Below are positions 35,438-45,320 of a DNA stretch of 64,000 bases, piece after piece. Positions within the stretch are counted from its first letter, which is position 1, and every line of letters begins with the position of its first letter. The notes beneath the pieces are model-generated. The model saw only the letters and a list, made by a program, of their open reading frames with translations. It ran no database searches and was not told the origin of the DNA. This stretch comes from JAHJQZ01 sp963675235 (GTDB lineage Bacteria > Pseudomonadota > Alphaproteobacteria > Rhizobiales > Devosiaceae). Both the position numbers and the translations under genes were made by a program. The DNA lies in assembly GCA_963675235.2 (NCBI GenBank), contig CAXXFU010000002.1, forward strand, positions 186,001 through 250,000, read 5' to 3'.

Positions 35438-36418
35438 TTACTTGGTGGCCTGAATGCGGGCAACCAGGTCCTTGAGCTCAGGCGTATCGACATACTTGTC
35501 GTAGACCGGCTTCATCGCGTCGATGAAGGGCTGCTTGTCGATCTCGGTGATGATTTCCGAACCTTCGGCAGCAACCTTGGCGGCGGACTGGAGCACCTTG
35601 GCATCCCAGGCACCGCGCTCGTAGCCGACCGACTCCTTGGCAGCCCGCTTGACGGCGGCCTGCTCGTCGGCACTCAGCTTGTCCCAAGTCATCTTCGACA
35701 TGACGAGGATTTCCGGAACGATCAGGTGCTGGTCGAGCGTGTAGTAGCCGGCAACTTCGAAGTGACCGGAGGTGTCATAGCTCGGCGGGTTGTTTTCGGC
35801 ACCGTCGATAACGCCGGTCTGGATGGCCGAGTAGACTTCACCATAGGGCATCGGGACGGCGTCGGCGCCGAGCGCCTTGACCATGTCGACGAAGATGTCG
35901 GACTGCATGACGCGGAACTTCAGGCCTTCCAGGTCGGCAAGCGACGTGATCGGGCGCTGGGAATTGTAGAACGAACGCGAACCGCCGTCGTAGAAGGCGA
36001 GACCAATCAGGTCGAAGGGCTCGAAGGCGGCGAGGATTTCGTCACCGATCGGGCCGTCCATGACGGTGCGCATATGCTGTTCCGAACGGAAGATATAGGG
36101 CAGCGACGGGATCTTGGTCGCCGGCACCAGGCCGTTGAACGGGCCAAGCGAAATGCGGTTGAGATCGATGGCGCCGAAGCGGGTCTGCTCGATCGTGTCG
36201 GCTTCTTCACCGAGCTGAGCCGAGTGCGCAACCTCGATGCTGATCTTGCCGTCCGTATAGCGCTCAAGAAGCTGACCCATGTACTTGACGGCCTCGACAG
36301 TCGGGTAGCCGTCGGGGTGGGTGTCGGACGAGCGCAGAACCATTTCCTGCGCATTGACACCGGTCGCCAAAAGGGCAACCGCACCCGCGGTCACCAGCAT
36401 TTTTGAAATATGAAACAT
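35438..36418 (-). CDS. TRAP transporter substrate-binding protein, DctP family (uronate-type)
   Basis: I place the start at ATG 36418 (326 residues), since it gives a normal signal peptide ending at GVNA. The mature protein has LRSSDTHPDGYPTVEAVKYM, the conserved arginine in LKFRVMQS that salt-bridges the ligand carboxylate, and the signature GVIDGAENNPPSY. DctP proteins bind carboxylic acids in the periplasm. The neighbouring kdu genes point to a uronate. It is the first gene of the operon, divergent from a GntR regulator. Confidence 0.93.
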   Translation of the reverse strand: MFHISKMLVTAGAVALLATGVNAQEMVLRSSDTHPDGYPTVEAVKYMGQLLERYTDGKISIEVAHSAQLGEEADTIEQTRFGAIDLNRISLGPFNGLVPATKIPSLPYIFRSEQHMRTVMDGPIGDEILAAFEPFDLIGLAFYDGGSRSFYNSQRPITSLADLEGLKFRVMQSDIFVDMVKALGADAVPMPYGEVYSAIQTGVIDGAENNPPSYDTSGHFEVAGYYTLDQHLIVPEILVMSKMTWDKLSADEQAAVKRAAKESVGYERGAWDAKVLQSAAKVAAEGSEIITEIDKQPFIDAMKPVYDKYVDTPELKDLVARIQATK

Positions 36419-36582
36419 CAAATGCCTCCCAGAGTTTTCATGCAAGCCAAACGACCCGGACACTCGGTGTGCGGGGCCGTTTCCGAAGCCGGAACGCACC
36501 TTTTGCGTTGGTTGCGCGACGACTTGTATGGTACTGTATGGAAGCTCGCCTGGGCTGTCAAATTAATATACTAGTTATTTTC
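36419..36582. promoter_or_regulatory. divergent promoter region of the uronate operon and its GntR regulator
   Basis: 164 bases separate the two divergent starts. The AT-rich ATTAATATACTAGTTAT near 36563-36579 is an imperfect palindrome adjacent to the regulator start. TGTATGGTACTGTATGG near 36525-36541 is a second repeat-like element. Either could be an operator; FCD-type GntR proteins bind short imperfect palindromes. Confidence 0.4.
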
Positions 36583-37266
36583 ATGGCTACCACGCTCGCA
36601 ATTCCGGTGACCAACGAGACCGCTGCGGCCCGCATCGAGAGGGCGCTGCGCGAGGACATTGTACGCCTGGAATTGCTGCCCGGAACACGGGTCAGTGAAC
36701 AGGAAATCGCCACCCGTTACGGCGCCTCTCGCCAGCCCGTGCGCGAGGCGTTGATCGCACTGGCGAAGTCGGGATTCCTGGAAACGCATTCCAATCGCGG
36801 CACGATGGTGGTCAAGATTTCCGTACAGCAATTGCTCGAGGCGCGCTTTGTGCGCGAGGCGGTGGAAGTGGCTGTCGTGCGCCGCGCCTGCGAGCATTTC
36901 GATCCGCTGACACGCGAGCAGATCGAGGCGAATCTCATTCGGCAGAAAGAGACCTGCACCCTCGAGGACCACAACGAATTCCGTGTTCTTGACGCCCAAT
37001 ACCATTCAAGCCTGGCCAAGGGGGCTGGCTGCCTTCTGGCCTGGCACACCATCAAGGACACCAAGGCACAGTTCGATCGGGTCGGTTCGCTCATGCGGAT
37101 CAAGCGCGACAACCGACAACTTCTGCTCGAACAGCATTCTGCGATTGTCCAGGCCATCGACGCCCATGACGCCGACACCGCCGAGGCGGTGATCCACGAG
37201 CATCTGCACTATCTTCTCAAGGATCTTCCCCAGGCTGCGGCGATCTATTCCGACCTGTTCGAATAG
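36583..37266 (+). CDS. GntR-family transcriptional regulator, FadR/FCD subfamily
   Basis: From ATG 36583 the product is 227 residues. It has a winged helix-turn-helix with RVSEQEIATRYGASRQPVRE as the recognition region and a helical C-terminal FCD domain. Histidines that normally bind a metal near the effector site appear in AQYHSSLAK, QHSAIVQAI and HEHLHYLL. Its divergence from the uronate TRAP/kdu operon suggests that it represses that operon until a uronate-derived inducer binds. An in-frame ATG at 36541 would add 14 residues and is less likely. Confidence 0.9.
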   Translation: MATTLAIPVTNETAAARIERALREDIVRLELLPGTRVSEQEIATRYGASRQPVREALIALAKSGFLETHSNRGTMVVKISVQQLLEARFVREAVEVAVVRRACEHFDPLTREQIEANLIRQKETCTLEDHNEFRVLDAQYHSSLAKGAGCLLAWHTIKDTKAQFDRVGSLMRIKRDNRQLLLEQHSAIVQAIDAHDADTAEAVIHEHLHYLLKDLPQAAAIYSDLFE

Positions 37267-37376
37267 GAGCGGCGCAGGCTGCCGGCAGGCCTGTGGCGAG
37301 AATTCTGCATCGGCATCCGGCTTTTTTCCACAACTGCAACGCGGATTCGTCGCGGCACACCAGCGCGCGATCCGCC

Positions 37377-37390
37377 TTGATCTGTGACAA
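37377..37390 (+). promoter_or_regulatory. FNR/FixK-like half-conserved box upstream of cydA
   Basis: TTGATCTGTGACAA matches TTGAT-N4-GTCAA with one mismatch and sits 172 bases before the cydA start. Oxygen-responsive control of bd oxidase by FNR/FixK proteins is common in the group. The distance is long and the match imperfect. Confidence 0.35.
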
Positions 37391-37562
37391 ATTCGCCCAC
37401 TCGGCATCGTGCTAGCGCTGAATTCTGGGCAGAAATCCAGATCGCAGCGTAGACTGAAACGAGTCGGCCAGCGGCTTTCCGACGCAGGGCGAAAGTTTTC
37501 ATGTCTGTTAAAAGATTTGAATAACCGAATATACGCAGACAGCGTGGCACGGAGGTATCCTT

Positions 37563-39137
37563 ATGATCGACAGCCTGTTTGTCGAACTATCCCGGTGGCA
37601 GTTCGCCGCCGTAGCCATGTATCACTTCATCTTCGTGCCGCTGACGCTCGGCATTGTGTGGATGCTGGTGATGATGGAGTCGGTCTATGTGATGACCGGC
37701 AAAGAGATTTACCGGGACATGACCAAGTTCTGGGGGAAGCTGTTCGCCATCAACTTCGCCCTTGGTGTGACAACCGGTCTGACCATGGAGTTCCAGTTCG
37801 GAACCAACTGGTCCTACTATGCGCACTACGTCGGTGACGTGTTCGGGGCGCCGCTGGCCATCGAAGGGCTGATGGCCTTCTTCCTCGAATCGACCTTCGT
37901 CGGCCTGATGATTCTCGGATGGGACAAGCTTTCCAAGATCCAGCACCTGGCCGTCACCTTCCTGACGGCGCTCGGCACCAATCTCAGCGCCTTGTGGATT
38001 CTGGTCGCCAATGCCTGGATGCAGAATCCGGTGGGTTCCGAATTCTCGGCCGAGACCATGCGCATGGAAATGACCAATTTCGCCGAGGTGGTCCTCAACC
38101 CGGTGGCGCAGGTCAAGTTCGTCCATACCGTGGCCGCCGGCTATGTCACAGCCTCGGTCTTCGTCATCGGCATTTCCGCCTGGTACATGCTCAAGGGACG
38201 CGACCTTGCCTTTGCCAAGCGCAGCTTCGCGATCGCATCGGCGTTCGGCGTTGCCGCCGCCCTGTCGGTCATCGTTCTCGGCGACGAGAGCGGCTATGAA
38301 CTGGGTGACGTGCAGAAGGTCAAGCTCGCCGCCATCGAGGCGATGTACGAGACCGAGCCGGCTCCTGCGCCGTTCACCATTGTTGGTTTCCCCAACGACG
38401 AGACCAAGACGACCGATTTCGCCTTGTCCGTCCCGTGGGTCGGCGGGCTCATCATGACCCGTTCGATCGACAAGGAAGTCGCCGGCATCGAAGACCTGAT
38501 CAAGCAGCATGAAGTCCGCGTGCGTTCGGGCATGATCGCCTATGAGAACCTGGTGAAGCTGAGGGCCGGCGATAAGTCGCCGGAGGTCGTCGCCGCGTTC
38601 GATGCGCACAAGGTCGACCTGGGCTACGGTCTGTTGCTCAAGCGCTATGTCGAGGATCCCTCGACCGCGACCGAAGAGCAGATCCTGCAGGCCGCAGAGG
38701 ACTCGATTCCCTCGGTGCCGCTGCTGTTCTGGGGCTTCCGGATCATGGTCGGTATCGGCTTCCTGTTCCTTGTCCTGTTCCTGCTGTCGGCCTGGCACCT
38801 GGCCCGCGGCACGATCATGAAGCAGCGCTGGCTGCTGAGGACGCTGGTCTATTCGATCCCGTTGCCGTGGATCGCCGCCGAACTCGGCTGGTTCACCGCC
38901 GAATACGGACGCCAGCCATGGGCGATCGGTGAAGTCCTGCCGACGTTCCTGGCCACCTCGGCGCTGACGGTTTCCGACCTGATCTTCTCGATGGCAGGCT
39001 ATCTGATCTTCTACACCCTGCTGCTCGTCATCGAGATGTTCCTGATGTTCAAGTTCGCCCGGCTCGGGCCGAGCTCACTGCATCTGGGGCGGTATCATTT
39101 CGAAAAAGGCGGCGCGTCGCGTCAGCCGGCCGAATAG
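37563..39137 (+). CDS. cydA: cytochrome bd ubiquinol oxidase subunit I
   Basis: The 524-residue protein is a full-length CydA. The first helix has the axial haem histidine in AMYHFIFVPLTLG. The GRQPWAIGEVLPT motif of the haem b595/d region is intact, and the C-terminal FKFARLGPSSLHLGRYHFE is very close to enterobacterial CydA. The length indicates the long quinol-loop form. It oxidises ubiquinol and reduces oxygen with high affinity at the inner membrane. GGAGG precedes the start, and cydB follows after 12 bases. Confidence 0.97.
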   Translation: MIDSLFVELSRWQFAAVAMYHFIFVPLTLGIVWMLVMMESVYVMTGKEIYRDMTKFWGKLFAINFALGVTTGLTMEFQFGTNWSYYAHYVGDVFGAPLAIEGLMAFFLESTFVGLMILGWDKLSKIQHLAVTFLTALGTNLSALWILVANAWMQNPVGSEFSAETMRMEMTNFAEVVLNPVAQVKFVHTVAAGYVTASVFVIGISAWYMLKGRDLAFAKRSFAIASAFGVAAALSVIVLGDESGYELGDVQKVKLAAIEAMYETEPAPAPFTIVGFPNDETKTTDFALSVPWVGGLIMTRSIDKEVAGIEDLIKQHEVRVRSGMIAYENLVKLRAGDKSPEVVAAFDAHKVDLGYGLLLKRYVEDPSTATEEQILQAAEDSIPSVPLLFWGFRIMVGIGFLFLVLFLLSAWHLARGTIMKQRWLLRTLVYSIPLPWIAAELGWFTAEYGRQPWAIGEVLPTFLATSALTVSDLIFSMAGYLIFYTLLLVIEMFLMFKFARLGPSSLHLGRYHFEKGGASRQPAE

Positions 39138-39149
39138 GGGAGACCTCCA

Positions 39150-40301
39150 ATGCTGGATTATGAAATCCTCAAACTGATCTGGTGGGCTCTTGTCGGCATT
39201 CTGCTGATCGGCTTCGCCATCACCGACGGCATGGACATGGGGGTGGGCACGCTATTGCCCTTCCTCGGCAAGACCGATCCGGAACGCCGCGTCATCATCA
39301 ACTCGGTCGCCCCGCATTGGGATGGCAACCAGGTCTGGCTGATCACCGCCGGCGGCGCCATCTTTGCCGCCTGGCCGGCGGTCTATGCTGCCGCCTTCTC
39401 CGGTTTTTATCTCGCCATGCTGCTGGTTCTGATCGGGCTGTTCTTCAGGCCCGTGGGCTTCGACTACAGATCGAAGCTCGAAGGCAGCCGCTGGCGCAAT
39501 GCCTGGGACTGGGGACTGTTCGCCGGCGGGTTCATCCCGGCCCTGATCTTCGGCGTTGCCTTCGGCAATCTCATTCAGGGCGTGCCGTTCCATCTCGACG
39601 AGTTCCTCAGGCCGCATTTCGGCGCGCAGTTCCTGTGGGCGCTCATCATCCTGCTCAACCCGTTCGCGCTGGTGGCCGGGCTGATCAGTGTGGCCATGCT
39701 CGCCCTTCACGGCGGCGTCTGGCTGCAGCTCAGAGCCGAACAGGCCATCGCCGACCGGGCAAAAGTCTATGTCAAATGGCTGGCCATCACTGTCGTCGCG
39801 CTGTTCGCGCTCGCCGGCATCTGGGTGGCGTTCGGCATCGAGGGCTACAGGATCGTGTCGCAACCGGCGCTCGACGCGGCGCCCAATCCGCTGGCCAAGG
39901 AAGTGGTGCGTGAATCCGGCGCACTGCTTGCAATCTACGGGGCCTATCCGGTCGCCATCCTGGCGCCGGTCCTCGGCCTGATCATGCCACTTGTCGCCTG
40001 GCAGCTCGCCGAGCGCGACCGTGGCGGCTGGGCCTTTGTCTCCAGTGCTCTGGGCATGACCGGCATCATCTCGACAGCCGGGCTCTCGATGTTCCCGTTC
40101 ATCATGCCGTCCACCTCGAACCCGAGTTCGAGCCTGACGGTGTGGGACGCCACCTCGAGCCAGCTGACGCTGACCGTGATGTTCTGGGCCGTGGTCATAT
40201 TCCTGCCCATCGTCCTGGCCTACACGGTATGGGCCTATTGGCGGATGTGGTCCAAGTTGTCGGTTGCCGACATCGAGGCCCGCGCCAACGAAGTCTACTG
40301 A
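39150..40301 (+). CDS. cydB: cytochrome bd ubiquinol oxidase subunit II
   Basis: The 383-residue membrane protein begins with LKLIWWALVGILLIGFAITD, then DGMDMGVGTLLPFLG, NSVAPHWDGNQVWLITAGGA and a C-terminal block with PFIMPSTSNPSSSLTVWDAT. All are hallmarks of CydB. It is the structural partner of CydA in the bd oxidase. It lies between cydA and the tiny cydX. Confidence 0.97.
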   Translation: MLDYEILKLIWWALVGILLIGFAITDGMDMGVGTLLPFLGKTDPERRVIINSVAPHWDGNQVWLITAGGAIFAAWPAVYAAAFSGFYLAMLLVLIGLFFRPVGFDYRSKLEGSRWRNAWDWGLFAGGFIPALIFGVAFGNLIQGVPFHLDEFLRPHFGAQFLWALIILLNPFALVAGLISVAMLALHGGVWLQLRAEQAIADRAKVYVKWLAITVVALFALAGIWVAFGIEGYRIVSQPALDAAPNPLAKEVVRESGALLAIYGAYPVAILAPVLGLIMPLVAWQLAERDRGGWAFVSSALGMTGIISTAGLSMFPFIMPSTSNPSSSLTVWDATSSQLTLTVMFWAVVIFLPIVLAYTVWAYWRMWSKLSVADIEARANEVY

Positions 40302-40328
40302 CAACGGGGCTGAAAGGAGCCAAAACTC

Positions 40329-40463
40329 ATGTGGTATTTTGCCTGGATCCTCGGCGTCACAGCCGCTCTGGCCCTCGGTGTGATCAACGTCATGTGGTAC
40401 GAATTCCAGAACGAGTTCGAGATCGCTGACGACACGTCCGAAGCCGGATCGACCAAGAACTGA
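40329..40463 (+). CDS. cydX: cytochrome bd oxidase small subunit CydX
   Basis: A 44-codon gene, easy to miss in annotation, begins with MWYFAWILGV, continues through one hydrophobic helix and ends in an acidic tail with EFQNEFEIADD. Both the MWYFAWILG start and a position 27 bases after cydB are diagnostic of CydX, the single-helix subunit that stabilises the haem centres of the bd oxidase. AAGGAG stands 9 bases before the ATG. A strong hairpin follows the stop. Confidence 0.93.
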   Translation: MWYFAWILGVTAALALGVINVMWYEFQNEFEIADDTSEAGSTKN

Positions 40464-40484
40464 TCCGCTGATACGAGACAAGCC

Positions 40485-40522
40485 GGCGCCGGCCTCCGAC
40501 GGGGGGCCGGCGCCAGCATTTT
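40485..40522 (+). terminator. terminator-like hairpin between cydX and cydD
   Basis: GGCGCCGGCC (40485-40494) pairs perfectly with GGCCGGCGCC (40505-40514) around a 10-base loop, followed by AGCATTTTG. The stem is strong but the T-tract is short, so partial termination between oxidase subunits and assembly exporter genes is plausible. Confidence 0.6.
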
Positions 40523-40553
40523 GAGACCTGAAATTTGATTGGACGAGGATAGT

Positions 40554-42293
40554 ATGGCGGCGGATGCCAAGCGTTTGAAGGCGTTTCTCGACGCCGAACG
40601 TCCGACTGCCGGTGGCAATCTGCGCAAGGCCATCGTTTTTTCCTTTCTCTCCGGATTGGTGATCATCGCCCAGGCCTTTGTCGTGGCAATGGTGGTGTCC
40701 GGCCTTGCCTTCGACGGCGCAGCCTTTGCCGATATCGCGCCGCTCCTCATTGGGCTTTTGCCACTTTTCCTGCTGCGGGCGCTGCTCAACTGGATCGGCG
40801 AGCGTGCCGCCATCCGCGCCGCCATGAGCGTCAAGCGCGATCTTCGCCTGCGCCTGATCGACCACTTGATTGCTCTCGGGCCGCTGGCCCTGCTCGACAA
40901 GCCTGTCGGGGGGCTCGTCACGTCGCTGACCGACGGCCTCAGCTCGGTGCAGCTCTATTATTCGCGCTACCTGCCGGCGATGATGCTGTCAGGACTGGTG
41001 CCGCTGGCCATGCTCATAGCGGTTGCCCCTGCCGACTGGCTGTCGGGGCTGATCTTGGTTGTGACCGCGCCGCTCATCCCGTTTTTCATGGTCCTGATTG
41101 GCAAAGGGGCGGAAAAGACCAATCGGCGGCAGTGGCGCAAGCTCACTCACATGGCCGGGCATTTCCTCGATGTCGTCGAGGGGCTGACGACGCTCAAGAT
41201 CCTCAATGCCAGCCGGCGCGAGGCCGAGCATGTCGAGCGCATCGCCGACAGCTATCGCCGCGAAACCATGGTGGTGCTGCGCGTCGCCTTCCTGTCGTCC
41301 TTCGCGCTCGAATTCTTCGCCACCGTCTCGATCGCCCTGGTTGCCGTGCTTGTCGGCTTCCGGCTGATGTGGGGCGAGATGAGCTTCTTCAACGGCTTTT
41401 TCGTGCTGTTGCTGGCGCCCGAATTCTATCTGCCGCTCAGGACTCTCGGGACGGCCTATCACTCGCGCATGGAAGCAATCGGCGCTTCCGAGAAAGTGGT
41501 CGAACTGCTCGAAACGCCGCTGCCGGCCGCCGGCAGCGGCACGCGCACCGACATCGGGGAAGACATCTCCATTCGCTTCGAGGATGTCCATGTCACATAT
41601 GCCGACGGTCGCACCGGCCTTGCCGGCATGAGCTTTGAAATCAAGCCGGGTGAGCGTGTCGCCTTGATTGGACCAAGCGGCGCCGGCAAGTCGACCGTGC
41701 TCAACCTGCTGCTCGGCTTCGTGGCGCCCAGCTCGGGCCGGATTCTCGTCAATGATATCGCGCTCGAGGACCTCGACATGACGGCCTGGCGTGCTCGCCT
41801 GGCCTATCTGCCGCAGCGCGCCCACATGTTCGACGCGACGATCGCCGAGAACATCGCCATGGCGCCGCCCGACCGCATCGATATGAGCCGCGTCCGGGAA
41901 GCGGCGCGCAAGGCTGCTGCCGATGGCTTCATCTCGGCACTTCCCGAAGGCTACGATACCAGGCTCGGCGAAAACGGCATCGGCCTCAGTGGCGGCCAGG
42001 TGCAGCGGCTGGCGCTGGCCCGCGCCTTTCACGCCGAAGCAGGTCTGGTGCTGCTCGATGAGGCCAGCGCTCACCTCGACGCCGAAAGCGAGGCGGCGAT
42101 CTCCGCCGCCATCGACCGTCTGCAGGCCGGACGCACGCTTGTCACCATCGCCCACCGCATGGCCACGGTGCGCAATGCCGATCGCGTGCTGTCGATTGCC
42201 GGGGGGCGGCTTGTCGGCGAGGGGCCGCCGGCAAAGATGCTGCCCGATTCCGCTGACGCCTTCGACCTCGAGGATGGGGAGGGCGGTCAATGA
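40554..42293 (+). CDS. cydD: heterodimeric ABC exporter subunit CydD
   Basis: From ATG 40554 (579 residues) the protein has an N-terminal six-helix exporter domain and an ATPase with Walker A GPSGAGKST, signature LSGGQVQRLALA and Walker B LVLLDEASAHLD. With CydC it exports reduced thiols (cysteine, glutathione) to the periplasm and binds haem, which is needed for assembly of bd oxidase. The gene lies downstream of cydABX, and its stop overlaps the cydC start by 4 bases. Confidence 0.95.
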   Translation: MAADAKRLKAFLDAERPTAGGNLRKAIVFSFLSGLVIIAQAFVVAMVVSGLAFDGAAFADIAPLLIGLLPLFLLRALLNWIGERAAIRAAMSVKRDLRLRLIDHLIALGPLALLDKPVGGLVTSLTDGLSSVQLYYSRYLPAMMLSGLVPLAMLIAVAPADWLSGLILVVTAPLIPFFMVLIGKGAEKTNRRQWRKLTHMAGHFLDVVEGLTTLKILNASRREAEHVERIADSYRRETMVVLRVAFLSSFALEFFATVSIALVAVLVGFRLMWGEMSFFNGFFVLLLAPEFYLPLRTLGTAYHSRMEAIGASEKVVELLETPLPAAGSGTRTDIGEDISIRFEDVHVTYADGRTGLAGMSFEIKPGERVALIGPSGAGKSTVLNLLLGFVAPSSGRILVNDIALEDLDMTAWRARLAYLPQRAHMFDATIAENIAMAPPDRIDMSRVREAARKAAADGFISALPEGYDTRLGENGIGLSGGQVQRLALARAFHAEAGLVLLDEASAHLDAESEAAISAAIDRLQAGRTLVTIAHRMATVRNADRVLSIAGGRLVGEGPPAKMLPDSADAFDLEDGEGGQ

Positions 42294-43978
42294 GCGTGTT
42301 GATCCGCATTCTCCGCCTTGCACGGCCCTATTGGCACTGGATGGCGCTGTCGATCTTGGTGTCGGCCGCGGCGACGCTGGCCAATATCGGGCTGATGGCG
42401 ACCTCCGGCTGGTTCATCACCGCCATGGGACTGGCCGGCGTCGCCGGCGTCCGCATGAACTATTTCACCCCGGCGGCGCTGATCCGCGCTTTCGCCATCG
42501 TCCGCACCGTCGGTCGCTATCTCGAGCGGCTGGTCAGCCACGAAGCGACGCTGCGCATTCTCGCCGGCCTCCGGACCTGGCTCTACCGTCGCTTCGAGCC
42601 GCTGGCGCCGGCCGGCCTGCAGCACATCCATTCCGGCGATGTGCTCGCCCGCATGGGCGCCGACATCAACGAAATCGAGAACGCCTTCCTGCGACTGCTG
42701 GTGCCGGCAGGCGTGGCGATCATCGTTGTCCTCGTCGTCGCTGGCGTGGCGCTGTACTATCTGCCGAGCTTCGGACTTGTCCTTTTGGCATTTCTTCTCA
42801 TTTCCGGCATCGGCCTGCCGATGCTGATGGCCCGGCTCGGCCGTGAACCCGGCGCACGCCTGACCGACAATTCTGCGAAAATGAGCGTCAAGCTGGTCGA
42901 CAGTCTTGAAGGTCTTGGCGAGCTGAAGGCCTACGGTCTGGCCGATGCCCGTCGCGCCGACATTGCGGCTCTGTCCGACGAGCTGATTGCCGACGAAACA
43001 AAGCTCGCCGATCTCAGCGCCCTGACGCGTGGTGGCATATCCGGGTTCGCCAATCTGTCGATGCTGGCAGCGCTCGCCATCGCAGGATCCGCCGTCGCCG
43101 CCGGCAGTTTCGATCCGAGCGATCTGACAATGCTGGCCCTTCTGGCGCTGGCCACATACGAGGCGCTGACCCCGATTCCCGATGCAATGGAATCGCTTTC
43201 GGCGACGCTGGCTTCGGCGCGGCGCGTGTTCGGTCTGGCCGACAAGGAACCGGCGCCGTCCGAACCGGCAGCGCCGCGCGCCTTGCCTGAAGACACGACG
43301 TTGCGCTTCGAGGGCGTGTCGCTGACCTATCCCGGCAGCGAGGTGCCGGCACTGGTCGACATCGATCTCGACCTGACGCCCGGAAAGCATGTCGGCATCG
43401 TCGGCCCGAGTGGATCCGGCAAATCGAGCCTTGTCGGGCTGGCCCTGAAATTCTGGGCGCCGAGCAGTGGCGGCATTTCGCTCGGTGGCGTCCCGATTGC
43501 CGACCTCGACGCAGAGGCCTTGCGATCCCGTCTCGCCGTGGTGCCGCAGAGTTCGCACCTGTTCGCCGACACCATTGCCGGAAATCTGCGGCTGGCGGCG
43601 CCAAACGCGAGTGACGAGGACCTGCGACGGGTTTGCCGTATCGCCCAGATCGATGATTTCATCATGGCTGAACCCGACGGCTATGACACCGAGGCCGGCT
43701 CGCAGGGGCTGAAGCTGTCCGGCGGACAGGCGCGGCGGCTTGCCGTAGCCCAGGCCCTGCTGAAGGATGCTCCTGTGCTGGTGCTTGACGAGCCGGGCGA
43801 GGGGATCGACCTCGAAACCGAGAAGGCGCTGCTTGAAGCAGTGCTTGAAGTACGCGTCGATGCCGCGATCCTTTACATCACGCACCGTAGGCAAGCGCTT
43901 GAACACATGGATGAAATCATTGTCGTCTCGGATGGGCGCATCGTGCAGCGCGGCACTCCGGACGAGGTTCTCGGATAG
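42290..43978 (+). CDS. cydC: heterodimeric ABC exporter subunit CydC
   Basis: The 562-residue half-transporter has the membrane domain signature VRMNYFTPAALIRAFAIVRT and TVGRYLERLVSHEATLRIL, both typical of CydC. The ATPase has Walker A GPSGSGKSS, signature LSGGQARRLAVA and Walker B VLVLDEPGEGID. It pairs with CydD. It starts inside the cydD stop (ATGA) and ends 42 bases before a convergent reductase gene. Confidence 0.95.
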   Translation: MSVLIRILRLARPYWHWMALSILVSAAATLANIGLMATSGWFITAMGLAGVAGVRMNYFTPAALIRAFAIVRTVGRYLERLVSHEATLRILAGLRTWLYRRFEPLAPAGLQHIHSGDVLARMGADINEIENAFLRLLVPAGVAIIVVLVVAGVALYYLPSFGLVLLAFLLISGIGLPMLMARLGREPGARLTDNSAKMSVKLVDSLEGLGELKAYGLADARRADIAALSDELIADETKLADLSALTRGGISGFANLSMLAALAIAGSAVAAGSFDPSDLTMLALLALATYEALTPIPDAMESLSATLASARRVFGLADKEPAPSEPAAPRALPEDTTLRFEGVSLTYPGSEVPALVDIDLDLTPGKHVGIVGPSGSGKSSLVGLALKFWAPSSGGISLGGVPIADLDAEALRSRLAVVPQSSHLFADTIAGNLRLAAPNASDEDLRRVCRIAQIDDFIMAEPDGYDTEAGSQGLKLSGGQARRLAVAQALLKDAPVLVLDEPGEGIDLETEKALLEAVLEVRVDAAILYITHRRQALEHMDEIIVVSDGRIVQRGTPDEVLG

Positions 43979-43980
43979 AT

Positions 43981-44009
43981 CGGCGCGGCAGTTTTCCGCC
44001 GCCGCGCCG
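43981..44009. terminator. GC-rich hairpin between convergent cydC and reductase genes
   Basis: CGGCGCGGC (43981-43989) pairs perfectly with GCCGCGCCG (44001-44009) across an 11-base loop that contains TTTT. There is no T-tract at the outer ends, so intrinsic termination would be weak. Confidence 0.4.
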
Positions 44010-44019
44010 GTGCCCGAGA

Positions 44020-44997
<978 letters not shown>

Positions 44998-45320
44998 GGG
45001 ATTTCCTTCCTTTTGCATTCCGCGAAGGACCTTCACGCGCTGGCGCCTGTCAGCCGGATCACGCCGCAACTGGCTGACCGGAGGCTGATGGTGAGGTGAT
45101 GAAGGTGACTTTCGCGAGAGATTAGCGTTAACCTAGCGAGAGCAAACGCAGCATGTCAATGTCCGGCCAGGCCGTTGGTGCTTCGCGCGCACGCGGGCGG
45201 AAATCTGTCGACCGCGGAGGGAAAAGGGTGACGCTTCAGGCGTTTTGCACCATTGTTGACACGCATTTGGCGGCCAGGGCTGGCAATGTGTGATGAGGTG
45301 GCAACCAGAAAAGGCACGGC
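44998..45320. promoter_or_regulatory. divergent control region of reductase and LacI regulator
   Basis: 323 bases lie between the two divergent starts. TTAGCGTTAACCTAGCG at 45122-45138 has a GTTAAC palindromic centre with partly symmetrical arms and is the best candidate operator. No gene is evident. Confidence 0.35.

Noticed and set aside
39252..40865. Long minus-strand frame across cydB, cydX and the start of cydD
   Set aside because: It overlaps three well-supported plus-strand genes and reads as low-complexity antisense.
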